A stretch of DNA of 64,000 bases from Xenopus tropicalis (Eukaryota > Chordata > Amphibia > Anura > Pipidae), in NCBI RefSeq assembly GCF_000004195.4, contig NC_030683.2, forward strand, positions 68,109,764 through 68,173,763, given 5' to 3'. The position numbers and the translations under genes were made by a program. The notes beneath the pieces were generated by a model that saw nothing but the letters and a program-made list of their open reading frames with translations, was not told where the DNA came from and did not search any database. Position 1 is the stretch's first letter. Each line of letters opens with the position of its first letter. Of this stretch, positions 1 to 10,415 are shown one piece after another.

Positions 1-73
1 CTCATGACAGAATGTCAGTTATTATGATGCATGGTTAAAAGCTGGGTATAATATGACCTTTATTACTACTATG

Positions 74-172
74 TAGCGATGAGCAAAATTTTTCGCCATG
101 GATGGATTTGGAATGCATTTCGCCATTGGTGGATTGTTTGGCGAAATGGGCACAAAAATTTGCTCATCACTA
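74..172. mobile_element. hAT-type MITE, 99 bp foldback
   Basis: A short inverted-repeat element begins TAGCGATGAGCAAA and ends TTTGCTCATCACTA. It is flanked by the 8-mers CTACTATG (66-73) and TTACTATG (173-180), which match at 7 of 8 bases. An 8-bp duplication with a TAG...CTA terminus is the hAT pattern. It carries no coding capacity. Related copies lie at 43378-43647 and around 20430-20739. Confidence 0.7.
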
Positions 173-180
173 TTACTATG

Positions 181-1176
181 TTATGTGAGCAACAAAATTG
201 GTTATGTTGTGTTAAAGGGAACCTGTGTGTAAGTACATAGCCAGACATTACCAGACTCACACTATAAACAGTTTCTTTCTCATCAATGAACAAATTACAC
301 CAAGAGAGATACACTTAAAAAAAACTTTTAAAACCTTTTTCACTTATGGTTTTCCCAGTGCTACCTGTAGTCTTCACGGTGACTTCTGTTCTTTAATTGA
401 CTATAATGTTTCTGGTTGTGGCCCATATTTCTGTTCTAACCTTATTCTGTCTCTTCAGCCCTAACTGACAGGGTACTTGTAAGGAGCTCTTCTCACTTGC
501 ATATAATAAGCAAACTGGGGCAATAAGTTTCATTTGCATGCTAGTGTCACAACATGGCTGCCTGTACTGGGAGATCCCTTTTTTTGCTGGTGGCATAATG
601 CCGGTTAGGATCATTTTTGCACAAAACGGTATTGTTTCCCCCAACCAGAGTTTGGGCTCTATTAACCCGCACTTCCAGTGGGGTAAACCATTTGGCCTGA
701 TATTCGGATTTTGCTTGTCTACCCCTCTTCCCTGATTTTTTGCCTGCTTAACCGACTGTATGCTTGCTGCCTGCCCAGACCACTTACTGTATTGAAATTT
801 GTTTTGCTGTTTTACTGTCTATTCATATACATATATTCATTCCTTTTAAGGAATTTGTTCAAGCATGCAGTTTGTGTTTTAGAATGTTGGATAGTAGTTG
901 CACATCACATGCTATAATGGCCCTCATAACCAGTTTGACGCTCTGCTTGTTTCTTCTTTTTTATAGTCTCCTCTCTCTCTCTTCTAGAAATTTCTTGAGA
1001 TTTCTTTGCTCTATAGTGGTTAAACAAAAACATTGCCCCTGAGTTACAGTTTTTTCAACCTACTACACGGCTCTCAATAAATCTAGACAGTGGTACTGTG
1101 TATGAATTTAATGCCACCTCTTTGCTGACATGTGGTACATTTTTAGAGACACATTTAGATTCTAATTACTGTACAG
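181..1176. other. AT-rich interval, nothing recognised
   Basis: About 1 kb of AT-rich sequence between the MITE and the solo LTR. Short open frames (under 100 codons) on both strands show no family resemblance, and I see no RNA gene or TIR element. Confidence 0.5.
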
Positions 1177-1180
1177 ATAT

Positions 1181-1997
1181 TGTGAGAGAGACAGTAAATA
1201 AGATTACTGTTTGGTGTATTTCCCACCAGTATTAAAGGTGGGATACACATAGCACCAGGGTAAATGCCTGGTTTTGTAGTAGTGCTGTTTTTATGTAAGT
1301 GGCTTAGGAAAAGCAGGATAAATGAGTTCTGGGAGTGAATGGAGGGAGGGTAGGAAAGACTTGCTATTCCGTACTCCAGCTAGTATTGTCAGTTGGCCAG
1401 CTGTTAGGAGCTGCCTGATTAGGCTGCAGGTGGACAGCAAATAAAAGGGATGTGGGATTACACAGTAGTTGGGGGTGTTGAGTAGAGTGTTGGGGGTTGG
1501 TGTTGACTCAGAGAGAGGGGTTCACTCTCAGAGCAGGGCACAGGGCAGGAAGGTTGTCTGCCTGTGTTAGGAACTCCCAGAGAAGCTGGGGGGTGCTGCC
1601 TGCCACTGCAAGGAGAAGAGGGAACCATGACCATGTGTTTGAGTGCTGAAACATTGAGGCTTGGTGAGAAGCCAAAGTGTGCCAGAATTTGGTATCTCAG
1701 GAGGGGAGAGACAGCAGGACTGAGTGACTGTAAGAATCACTGTGGATGTGTGAATGTAACCCTGGAAGGTGAGAGCCCTGTAGAAGGGATAAATCTAAAT
1801 ATGTTTGATGAACTGTTTTCTGATGAACAGTGAACTGCTATGTTTATGTTGGGAGGAGTTTACCCCAAATAAACTTATGTTTTTGAGAGAAAAACATTAT
1901 GTCACATGTGGTGTCCCTGTCTCTTGTGCTCCTGATCCTCTGCTACCTGCCTACCATAGCTAATTCCACCAAAAATTATGAGTACAAGCGTGTCACA
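1181..1997 (+). mobile_element. Solo LTR of an LTR retroelement, 817 bp
   Basis: The segment starts TGTGAGAGAGACAG and ends GTGTCACA, so its termini are the perfect 5-bp inverted repeat TGTGA/TCACA of the TG...CA type. The 4-mer ATAT flanks both sides (1177-1180 and 1998-2001). Inside lie a TATA-like box ATAAAAGGG (1441-1449) and a polyadenylation signal AATAAA (1868-1873), in the order expected for U3-R-U5 on the plus strand. No internal region with gag or pol follows, so this is a solo LTR left by recombination. A 4-bp duplication fits Ty3-type elements or some endogenous retroviruses; the family is not resolved. A 90-codon open frame at 1564-1833 lies inside it and is not recognised. Confidence 0.75.
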
Positions 1998-2001
1998 ATA
2001 T

Positions 2002-3616
2002 CTGCAAATTTTCCTTTTGCCCAACAACACCCTGGGGAGTAAAAAAAAAAAGATAAGCAGATTGCTGTTTAGTCAATTACTATGCATAGCTTCTTGTAAA
2101 AATTAGCATTGGCCTTATAGCTTTGCAAATGGCTGAAATAATAGTAGGGGAATCTACTAAAAGTCATTAATGGAATGAAAATGTGCAAACTTATGAAAGA
2201 AAAACTACATTTTGCAATGTAATTATTGGATCGTTAATTATTATAATTTTTTTAAGGTCTACTTGAAATTGAAGCATTTGGCTTGCCTCAAAAACACATT
2301 TTATTACATAGGCTGGAGAAAACCAGAAAATCCTTAATATAATTACAGCAGCACTAAATTCTTCTGTTTTTTCCACAAAAGATTTGTATCGTAAAACTGT
2401 TCTCATTGCAAACACTACAGGGTGGTGTGGGTTTATTATTAAATGGGAATCTTTTGGTTTGTACTGAATATAATTATCATTATAAAAGTAATGAAGGATT
2501 ATTTATGAACAGAGCAAAAGCTGTGCTTATTGACTCCATTCATTATTGGTACTAGTGTCCAAATATGCTCTTTTTTCTGTATTGTTGCGTTAAGCATCAG
2601 CGCATCTGTCCAGTTTGCACTATTGAATCTTATTTAAGTGAACCTATTGAACTTGGGGAATCCTGAAGCAACCCCCATTTTTAATATACTGGTAATTCCA
2701 GGGTTCCTATAGCAGGTTGTGGCATGTGGTGCAATAGACTTATGACAAAAAATGAATTCTGTATTTCTGTATGTTCACTGTGCCAGCCTTTATTTCAGAA
2801 AGGTCATGTTTGCAGCTTAGGTTAATTGAATTCTAGTGCTTTAATTAATAGAATTCCATTTTACCCTAATAAGAAGTATTTCTGTGTGACACATGTAAAT
2901 TGTGATGTGACAAGTGTTGGTCCTGATAAGGCAGGCGGGGTACCTGATTACAAACAGAAAATCTGTTATGCTGGCAGAGTACTTAAATAAATGTAACATT
3001 CCTTTCACTGTTTCATTTAGTGCCAGGTTATAAATCAGGTATCTAGTTCTTAATTGGAATGCTGCACTGTTTTATTATAGCCCCAGCCTTTTGCTGCCAC
3101 CTTTTTTAAAATCCTGGTCCAGCTACTTTGGATTTCCCTAGCTATACATTGGTTTAGGTGTAATTATATTTTGCGAGGTAAGGCAGTATTGGAAGTGCAG
3201 CTTTTTATTAACAACAGCCAGTTGTCACTGATGAGAATTGCAGTATCGCTATTACTGAAATAGCATGGGTCTCCAACACTTGATTTTAAAGCAAAATTAG
3301 CTGAGATGCAAGCTCCTATAATAATCTATTTTACCATCTTGTTTTGTACAGGCAAACAATTCTAATAAAACAACTTGTAAAAATTAAGATAAAGGTACAG
3401 ATTAGTCAAAGCTGTGATTGGGATGCAGCTGCCTTTAACCTTCATTTATATATTGCAAGTAAGGTTAAGAAACTGGACAAGAATTCACACAGGAGTAAAC
3501 AGGACAAAGGTCCTTGTTCCTCAAAACTTATGTACTTAGTGCTTTATAGTTACATGTTAGCAAAAATGTCATTAAGATTGCATCTATTCCACTAAGCAGA
3601 AGTACTAACAATACTT
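2002..3616. other. AT-rich interval, nothing recognised
   Basis: No coding region, TIR element or RNA gene is apparent. The part at about 2880-3110 is less simple in composition than its surroundings but carries no identifiable signal. Confidence 0.45.
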
Positions 3617-3632
3617 GGCATATGACATTATT
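3617..3632. repeat. LINE target-site duplication, left copy
   Basis: GGCATATGACATTATT is identical to 10416-10431. The right edge is ambiguous by a few T residues because the LINE's A-rich tail (T-rich on the plus strand) follows directly. Confidence 0.9.
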
Positions 3633-4096
3633 TTTTTTGTTTTTAATTTTTAACATTTTTATTGAGTTTTGTGACAATCCAACATTTATGACAAGATATT
3701 ATCTGAATAAGGTTTACAGGAATATAAAGGCATGTCATACAGTATTGCAAATTATTAACATTATGTATTGTTTGTGATATAGCCTTATACAATTCAAAAA
3801 TAAGAGGCATCAGAGAATGTCTGTCTGTTGTCCGGGTAATTTGGTGCTGGATTGTGTCATTTTACCTGGGGAGGGTGGGGGGAAAGGGGGGAACCAGGCA
3901 TAGAAATCGTCTGGAGGTCAAAGTCAGTTAGTAGGTTTCGGGCCTTAATTTAATATTGAGGCTGTTTAATAAAACTTCAGTCGTCTCAGTTTCGATTTTG
4001 TTTCTCTCTTAATATTGGCCTGTGTTAAAGTCATGGTTCGGCAGGGTATTCACCCTTGTATTTGTTGAGCAGTATTTGCGGTATTATCAGTTGATC
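3633..4096 (-). other. LINE 3' UTR with poly(A) signal
   Basis: This segment lies between the ORF2 stop and the A-rich tail. The sense strand has AATAAA close to the 3' end. The plus (antisense) strand has clustered G-runs at 3866-3893 (GGGG, GGG, GGGGGG, GGGGGG) that could form a G-quadruplex, so the LINE RNA itself is C-rich there. Confidence 0.7.
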
Positions 4097-7000
4097 TTAA
4101 TCTTTTCTTAGATACTCTCGCCAAAGACGCCAAGTGGCCCAGTGGTTTTGTTTAGTTTTATAGGAATCAGTGTGCAAGTCCTCAAAGTTGTGGATGTCCT
4201 CCATTTCCTGGATCCATTCTGAGATAGTAGGTATTGTTGGAGATTTCCATTTCCTAGGAATTATTATTTTAGCCGCATTAAGTGCATATTGGGTAAGTGA
4301 TTTTTTGTATGTTGAAACCGGTTGGATATTGTAATGTAGTAGCACTGTTGCTGGGTTATTCCGTATATCTAACTGTAATTTATCATTGCAAATCTGTAAT
4401 ATTTCCGTCCAGTATTTCTTTATCTCCGGACAGTCCCATAGTATATGTATGAGGGTGCCTGGTGATTCTCCGCATCGCCAGCAATTAGCTGAGGTTCCAG
4501 GGAAAATTTTGCTGAGTTTGGCAGGAGTGTGGTACCAACCGGTGAGGATTTTATAATTGTTTTCTAGTATTCTGCAACTCCTTTGTCCTGTGAAAGATTT
4601 GAGTATTATTCCTTCCATATCTTGTTCTGTGAGTTGTAAATTTAATGCTTTTTCCCATTTTAAGAAATGTAGTGGTTTCGGGGAGGAAGCTGTTATTTGT
4701 GATATTAAATCCTGATATATGGTGGAGATATTGCGTGAGGGGGGAATTTTTTGTCGGCATATCTTTTCAAAAGTGGTGTATAGTTGATCTCCAGAGTTGC
4801 CTTTAAGGATGGGTGAGATAAAGCATGTTAATTGGTGGTACTTGAAGCGTTCTGAATTCGGTAGGGTAAATGTAGTTTGTATTTGTTCCCATCGAGGTAG
4901 TGAGGCTTTGGGGCACAGATGAAAGATTTGTAGTGTTGTGTCTTGTTGCCATGCCGCGAAGTAGCCTTTTTGTAGACCAGGAGGGAAGGCCAGGTTGTGT
5001 GTTAGAGGAGTCATTAGTGAATGTTCTGATTTTAGTTTATATTTATGTTGAAGTGAGTCCCATGTGTCCAGTGCATAGTCAAGCAGAGGATGTCCATTCT
5101 TTAGGCCCTGGCGATGTTTGGGTGGTAGCCATGGCAACAGTTTGAGAGGTTGTTCCGCGAAGGATTGTTCGATAAGTATCCATTCTTTGTGATGCTCGTA
5201 GTATGTCCAATCTATGATTCGTTGTAGGACACAGGCCTGGTGGTACAATTGGAAGTTTGGTAGTCCTAGGCCCCCGTCTGTTTTGGAGCGATGAAGGATG
5301 GTTTGTTTGATGCGGGGTGGTTTGTTGTTCCAGATGAATTTGCGGGTTAAGTTGTTTAGTATAGGAAAAAAGTCAGAGGGTGGTTTTAGTGGAATGGTTT
5401 GGAAAATATATAATAGTCTTGGCAGCACATTCATTTTAAGAGTGTTGACCCTGCCGAACCATGATAGAGGCATTTTAACCCAGGCGTTGATATTAGTTTT
5501 TATTTCTTGGAGAATAGCTTGGTAGTTAATTAAGGCCCAGTCCTTGTAATTAGCCGTTAGAGAGATGCCTAAATAAGTCATTTTGTGCGCAGTCCAAGGG
5601 AAAGAGAACTTGTCTTTAAGGGCTAGTACCAGGGTATGAGGTAGGCTGATGTTAAGTGCACTTGACTTGCTATAATTTATTTTGAAGTTACTTATATGGC
5701 TATATTTTTCAATTTCTGTTACAAGGTTTGGTAAAGTTGTGGTAGGTTGAGAGAGAGTAAAAAGCAAATCATCTGCATATGCGCAAATTTTTTGTTGAGT
5801 TGTTCCGACCCTAATGCCTTGAATGTCTGGGTTATTGCGGATAGTAGAGAGGAAGGGTTCTAAGGTTAGGACAAACAAAAGTGGGGAGAGGGGACAGCCT
5901 TGTCTTGTCCCGTTCTGAAGTTGTATAGATTCTGAGAGGGATCCATTTATTTTAAGTCTAGCTATGGGATTAGAGTACAGCGACATGATCCATTTCAGGG
6001 AATTTTGTCCTAGTCCTATATGTTTTAAGCAATGAAGCATAAAGTCCCACCTCACTCTATCAAAAGCCTTTTCGGCGTCAGTAGAGAGGAGAAAAAGGGG
6101 GGTTTTGTTGCGTTCTCCAGCCAGTACAACATTGAGTACTTTATTGAGATTGTCTCGTGTTTCTCGTCGGGGGAGGAAGCCTGCCTGATCTGTGTGTATT
6201 ATTTTTGAGAAACCAGGCTTCAGCCGTGTTGCTATAATGTTTGCTAACAGTTTCACATCATTGTTAATTAATGAAATAGGTCTGTAGCTGGCTGGGGAGG
6301 TTGGGTCTTTCCCTTTTTTCAGCACCAGGCTAATGTGAGCTTCTAAGGAGATAGGAGACCAAGTATGCCCTTTTTTGATTTCATTAAATGCTTTAGTTAA
6401 TGGGGGTAGCAGCAGTGGTTTTAGTGCTTTATAGAATCCGGTTGAAAATCCATCTGGGCCTGGGCATTTCCCCGTCGGGGATCTTTTGATCGCCTGTTCT
6501 AGTTCTATAGTGGATATGTCTAGTTCTGTACTTTCTATCCACTCTTGATCGCCCCGTCCCATCTGTGAAGCTGTTATATAGTTCACGTATTTTGTTTGTA
6601 GAGTATCGAGGGGGGGTGGGGATGTATTTTGATTTGTAATCTGATACAGTTTCCTATAGAATTCTGTCAAAATTTTGTGAATCTCCTTGGGGGAATCGTA
6701 TATCTGGCCAGTTGGTGATTTTAGTTTAAATATATTTTTTTGTTCTTTAGCTTTAAGCATTCTAGCTAACATTTTGCTGCATTTATTACCGTGGTCATAG
6801 AACATTTTCTTTAGCAGAAATGAGGCCCTGTTGGTCTCTGTTTGTAGTATAGTTTTTAATTCTTGGCGGGCTATTGTTAAGTCTGTAAGAAGTTGAGATG
6901 TTCTAGAAGTTTTGTGTGATAGTTCCAGATTCTTAATATGTAAAAGTAACTCCTGTTTCTTTTTGGCTCTTTCTCTTTTTATTTTGGCACCCTGTTGTAT

Positions 7001-7924
7001 AGCTATACCTCTAATAAAGCATTTATATGCTTCCCATTCTAGTATGGCATTGCTAGCGGTATTAGTGTTATTTTCAAAATATTCCTTAGTTGCTTTGGTT
7101 AAAGTTTCTAGGGTGTCTGGGTTTTTAAGTAAGCTATCGTTGATTTTCCACAAAAATTGTTTCTTGGATGTAGTATTGAGTGATAGGTCTAGGAGTACTG
7201 GTGCGTGATCTGACCAAGTAATTGAGCCAATAGTGACTTTTCGTACTTCATCTAATGCCTTGTGGGATAAAAATATGTAATCTATTCTGCTATATGTATC
7301 GTGACTATGCGAATAGAAAGTGTAGTTTTTGTCTTGAGGGCAAAAAATTCTCCAGCTATCTAACAGTTGGAGTGAGTGTAGATGTCGCTTAATTCGTTTG
7401 ATTTGCGTGAAAGGGAGAGAGGACGTTCCTACGGAGCAGTCTAATTTGGGTTCTAATGGGGTGTTCAGATCCCCTCCTATTATTAGAGTCCCTTCCGCGA
7501 ATAGCAGCAAAATGTCGTATATCTTATTCATAGTATCTGCCTGTTCTTTGTTTGGTAGGTAAATTGAGGCAAATGTGTATAATGCAGAATTCAGCTTTCC
7601 CTTAAGGAACGTATAGTTCCCTTGGGGGTCTATTTTAGTAGCTAAGATTTCTAGTTGCAAATCTGTGGCTAGAACAATAGCTGTGCCTCTTACCTTAGTG
7701 GGTTGAGGAGCGCTATGTATTATTGTGGAGTAATGTCTGTCAAACCATTTCGGAGTTTGGTCTATTTTGTAGTGTGTTTCCTGTACTAATGCCACCTGAA
7801 TTTTGTTAGTTTTTAGTTCTTGGAGCAGCGCCCTTCTTTTCCAGGGTGAGTTTAAGCCGTTTGCGTTAATTGTATAAACCTTTAGGTTTGTTGATTTGGG
7901 TGGAGATTTGCCTGGTTGAGGCAT
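4097..7924 (-). CDS. LINE ORF2: APE endonuclease / reverse transcriptase, 1275 aa
   Basis: This is the replication enzyme of the LINE: it nicks target DNA and copies the element RNA from the nick. The frame is uninterrupted from an ATG at 7924. An apurinic-type endonuclease occupies roughly residues 14-245, with NANGLNSP at 20-27, QET at 48-50, GGDLN (D152, N154), SRIDYIF (D215) and SDH (D239, H240). The reverse transcriptase spans about 480-800, with SYRPISL at 546-552, DAEKAFD (616-622), RQGCPLSP (674-681) and catalytic YADD (716-719). The C-terminal region has CX2CX8HX4C (C1148, C1151, H1160, C1165). All expected catalytic residues are present, and the length is normal for L1-type ORF2. 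ORF1 lies 1.46 kb upstream. I see the motifs directly; activity is inferred. Confidence 0.95.
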   Translation of the reverse strand: MPQPGKSPPKSTNLKVYTINANGLNSPWKRRALLQELKTNKIQVALVQETHYKIDQTPKWFDRHYSTIIHSAPQPTKVRGTAIVLATDLQLEILATKIDPQGNYTFLKGKLNSALYTFASIYLPNKEQADTMNKIYDILLLFAEGTLIIGGDLNTPLEPKLDCSVGTSSLPFTQIKRIKRHLHSLQLLDSWRIFCPQDKNYTFYSHSHDTYSRIDYIFLSHKALDEVRKVTIGSITWSDHAPVLLDLSLNTTSKKQFLWKINDSLLKNPDTLETLTKATKEYFENNTNTASNAILEWEAYKCFIRGIAIQQGAKIKRERAKKKQELLLHIKNLELSHKTSRTSQLLTDLTIARQELKTILQTETNRASFLLKKMFYDHGNKCSKMLARMLKAKEQKNIFKLKSPTGQIYDSPKEIHKILTEFYRKLYQITNQNTSPPPLDTLQTKYVNYITASQMGRGDQEWIESTELDISTIELEQAIKRSPTGKCPGPDGFSTGFYKALKPLLLPPLTKAFNEIKKGHTWSPISLEAHISLVLKKGKDPTSPASYRPISLINNDVKLLANIIATRLKPGFSKIIHTDQAGFLPRRETRDNLNKVLNVVLAGERNKTPLFLLSTDAEKAFDRVRWDFMLHCLKHIGLGQNSLKWIMSLYSNPIARLKINGSLSESIQLQNGTRQGCPLSPLLFVLTLEPFLSTIRNNPDIQGIRVGTTQQKICAYADDLLFTLSQPTTTLPNLVTEIEKYSHISNFKINYSKSSALNISLPHTLVLALKDKFSFPWTAHKMTYLGISLTANYKDWALINYQAILQEIKTNINAWVKMPLSWFGRVNTLKMNVLPRLLYIFQTIPLKPPSDFFPILNNLTRKFIWNNKPPRIKQTILHRSKTDGGLGLPNFQLYHQACVLQRIIDWTYYEHHKEWILIEQSFAEQPLKLLPWLPPKHRQGLKNGHPLLDYALDTWDSLQHKYKLKSEHSLMTPLTHNLAFPPGLQKGYFAAWQQDTTLQIFHLCPKASLPRWEQIQTTFTLPNSERFKYHQLTCFISPILKGNSGDQLYTTFEKICRQKIPPSRNISTIYQDLISQITASSPKPLHFLKWEKALNLQLTEQDMEGIILKSFTGQRSCRILENNYKILTGWYHTPAKLSKIFPGTSANCWRCGESPGTLIHILWDCPEIKKYWTEILQICNDKLQLDIRNNPATVLLHYNIQPVSTYKKSLTQYALNAAKIIIPRKWKSPTIPTISEWIQEMEDIHNFEDLHTDSYKTKQNHWATWRLWREYLRKD

Positions 7925-9175
7925 TGTAAGGTAAAGTTCCTGCCTGGGGGTGTTAGTTGGGATTAGGGTGTTGGGGGGTAGAGGGATGTAAGGGTGTAGG
8001 TATCGTAGGTAGGAAAGGTAGATTGGGGAAGTAACTGGGGAAACTGGGCTTTGGAAACAATTTAGGGAATGGGGGGGTAGGGAAGGAAGGGGATATGGGA
8101 GTCTAGACTAAGGAAAGTAGAGTTGGGTGTTAGATAGGGGGATGTTAAACCACTAGAAGAACTGGTTAATCCAGTTATTTCTGTTTACGTGGTATAGGAG
8201 CGTACTCCTCTGGGGGGGTAGTAGATGGTTAGGGATCGCTAGATTCCTCCTGTGCTTCGTGGCACTGACTATGTTGAGAATGTTTTTTTGGGATCTGGGT
8301 CATTCTTGTCTGATTAGAAAAATCTTATCTGGAGATATGTTAATTTCCGCTGTCCAGGCATGTAAGGTGAAGTATCATTAATTAGAACTTTAGTAAACCA
8401 TGTTAACATGACATCAAATAATAGTTATTGATCGTAGATGATAATAAGGAAAAAAAAAAAAAAAAAAAAAGGGGGGGGGGAGATGGGATTCTCCTTCATT
8501 ACTACCTTGATTGATTTAGGCATACACTAAACCTTTTGTACCTTCATATAATTATACATCATAACTGTATAGGAATAGCTTTTGGAGAAAGATTAGCAAA
8601 TAGCATCCTCGATTAGTGTGTTGGCACCACATGTTAACATCCCATAGCGTATTACCTTCAGTCAGTAGTAATGAGAGAAAAAAAAAAAAAAAGAAATTTT
8701 TAAGGGGGGGAGGGGAGGGAACATTAATCTTTTCCTTACTTAGATTGAATGTATAATAAACTTCTTACACAATCACATAATTATAGATCATAACTATATA
8801 GATATAGTATATAAATCAGAACTGTTATCTGGGGCAGCATAACTATATAGGTAAAGCTTTTGGAGAAAAACTGGTAAATAGTGTCCTCATTTAGTATGTG
8901 GGCACAACATGTTAACATCACATAACATATTAACTTCCAATAATGGAAACCTTGATGTTTCCTTACTTAGATTAGATGTATAATAACTTCTTATACATTC
9001 ATGTAGTTGTAAGTCATAACTATAAAGATATTGTAAATAAACCAGAACTATTATCTGGAACAAAATAATGTCTTAGTTTACTGTTGCATTATTCGTACCA
9101 TCGGCATTATCTTGATTCAACTGCAGAAGCAGTATGAGGACCCAGCGTAGTGTTCTGCGTTGGGCTTAAAGGAGC
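7925..9175 (-). other. LINE inter-ORF region, unusually long
   Basis: About 1.25 kb lies between the outer ORF1-frame stop (9176) and the ORF2 start. It contains no long open frame. The part next to ORF2 (about 7930-8130) is G-rich on the plus strand and so pyrimidine-rich in the element RNA. The rest holds the degenerate tandem repeat annotated separately. L1-type elements usually have a much shorter spacer, so this region may carry a signal for ORF2 translation or an antisense promoter; that is inference. Confidence 0.6.
8318..9070 (-). repeat. Three degenerate 230-280 bp tandem units in the LINE
   Basis: The 11-mer CATGTTAACAT recurs at about 8399, 8630 and 8908. Around each are diverged shared blocks: TTATCTGG (8327, 8824, 9052), GCTTTTGGAGAAA (about 8578, 8858), CATAACT-ATA(T)AG, and a poly-A run followed by a G-run (8450-8480 and 8681-8714). 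The units differ by substitutions and indels, so the duplication is older than this insertion and part of the family structure. Confidence 0.65.
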
Positions 9176-9388
9176 TCATGGGTTGCGCTTGTCCCGTGGG
9201 ACGCTTGGCGAACGTGCTGGGGATTGAGTATTAAGGCGCTTTCTCCATTGTCTGGATGGGGTTGCTTCTCTCCTGGGGAGTGGTGTAGTGGGTATCTCTG
9301 GTGGTTGAATCGGGGGGTTTTCCTCTGGTGCCCCCAGGACATAATTACGACACTCTGTGACATCTGGTACTGGTACATCCAGTTGTTG
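9176..9388 (-). pseudogene. In-frame C-terminal extension of ORF1 after TGA
   Basis: Directly after the ORF1 stop, the same frame continues QQLDVPVPDVTECRNYVLGA and then a proline- and arginine-rich tail of about 50 residues to a TGA at 9176-9178. A 70-codon open continuation with this biased composition suggests that TGA at 9389-9391 replaced a sense codon (for example TGG). Alternatives are that the stop is ancestral, or that readthrough occurs. Confidence 0.55.
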
Positions 9389-10318
9389 TCAAAATTGATG
9401 CAACTCCGTAGGATATCTTAAGGCATAAGTTTTCCCTCCTTTATGTGCTAATACAGCAAAGGGGAATCCCCACTTATATGATATCCCACATTCCCGTAGA
9501 ATCATGGTCAGAGGTTTCAGCAAGCGGCGCTGGTTAATAGTGGATACAGCTAAGTCTTGATACAGATTTATAGTATTCTCCTCAAAGTGTATCCCATTCG
9601 CATTGCGGGCTTTTTGTATGATCTGTTCCTTGATCTCAAATCTGGCTAGGCAGCATAGGACATCTCGGGGAAAATTAGCTCTTTGGGGGCCCACCCTGTG
9701 TATTCTCTCAATATTTATTTCTGGGGTGTCAGTATCGTTTAGCACTTCCAGAAATAGTCTGGTCGCTACATCTCGTAGCTCCTCTTGTGGTATGGATTCG
9801 GGTATTCCCCTGATGCGTATGTTGCATCGCCGGCTACGATTTTCCAGGTCCTCAGTGTGCCGTCTTAGGTCGAGGATAGCCTGGTCGTGTTTTTGTATCA
9901 ATTTAGTATTGGCTTGTGTATCGGTTGTGAGTTGAACAATGCTGTCCTCCATTTCCCCTAGAGTGTCTCTTACGTTTACTAGCTCCTGTTTTAGAGCTGC
10001 CGTTTCCATAAATATTGTATGTTTGAGATCTCTGCCCAAAGTTTGTAAGTCAGATTTGCGTGGTAGTTGCGATAATATGTTAAAGATTCCCTCTAGGTTG
10101 CCGCTTACCTCCGATGCAGTATCTGAGACCGCTTGTGGTTCTGGGCTACTACAGGGCCTCTCTAGCGAATCGCGAGGTCCCTCCGCCATGTTGTTTCCGT
10201 CCGGCGGCTCAGGTGGCTCTTGTGAGTGTGGAAAAAACTGCTTGATGCCGCCCGATAATGGCAAATTTTTGTGCCTGGGATAGTTAGTGGACAGCGGATG
10301 TTTGCCGTGTTTGCCCAT
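9389..10318 (-). CDS. LINE ORF1 protein (L1 ORF1p-like), 309 aa to first stop
   Basis: This is an RNA-binding chaperone that coats LINE RNA. The start chosen is the ATG at 10318; the same frame runs on upstream to 10363 but that codon is GTG, so it is an unlikely eukaryotic start. An N-terminal basic region is followed by a coiled coil at about residues 88-162 (heptad-like pattern), an RRM-like region opened by RSRRCNIRIRGIPE (161-174) with IERIHRVGP (203-211), and a C-terminal domain to 309. These are hallmarks of the L1 ORF1p family. The frame ends at TGA (9389-9391), but another 70 sense codons follow in the same frame to a second TGA at 9176-9178. The first stop may therefore be a recent nonsense mutation that removes the normal C-terminus. 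Confidence 0.88.
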   Translation of the reverse strand: MGKHGKHPLSTNYPRHKNLPLSGGIKQFFPHSQEPPEPPDGNNMAEGPRDSLERPCSSPEPQAVSDTASEVSGNLEGIFNILSQLPRKSDLQTLGRDLKHTIFMETAALKQELVNVRDTLGEMEDSIVQLTTDTQANTKLIQKHDQAILDLRRHTEDLENRSRRCNIRIRGIPESIPQEELRDVATRLFLEVLNDTDTPEINIERIHRVGPQRANFPRDVLCCLARFEIKEQIIQKARNANGIHFEENTINLYQDLAVSTINQRRLLKPLTMILRECGISYKWGFPFAVLAHKGGKTYALRYPTELHQF

Positions 10319-10415
10319 CTTGCTCAGGGTTGCCAGAATCCGCTTTTTGTTGGTCTGTGCCACGGAGCTCAGTGCAAGTAAGTCTTACTCCCGCGCCATG
10401 CAGCCACGCCCCCCC
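10319..10415 (-). promoter_or_regulatory. LINE 5' UTR
   Basis: About 97 bp lies between the duplication and the ORF1 ATG. The sense strand begins with a G-run, then GGCGTGGCTGCATGGCGCGG. One short upstream ATG (MARE, then stop) precedes ORF1. It presumably includes the internal promoter, which the length-preserving insertion implies, but no core motif is certain. Confidence 0.5.

Noticed and set aside
1564..1833. 89-aa open frame
   Set aside because: Lies within the solo LTR between TATA box and poly(A) signal; no recognisable domain.
9166..9378. 70-aa frame directly after LINE ORF1
   Set aside because: It is out of frame with ORF1; the meaningful continuation is in the ORF1 frame (9176-9388).
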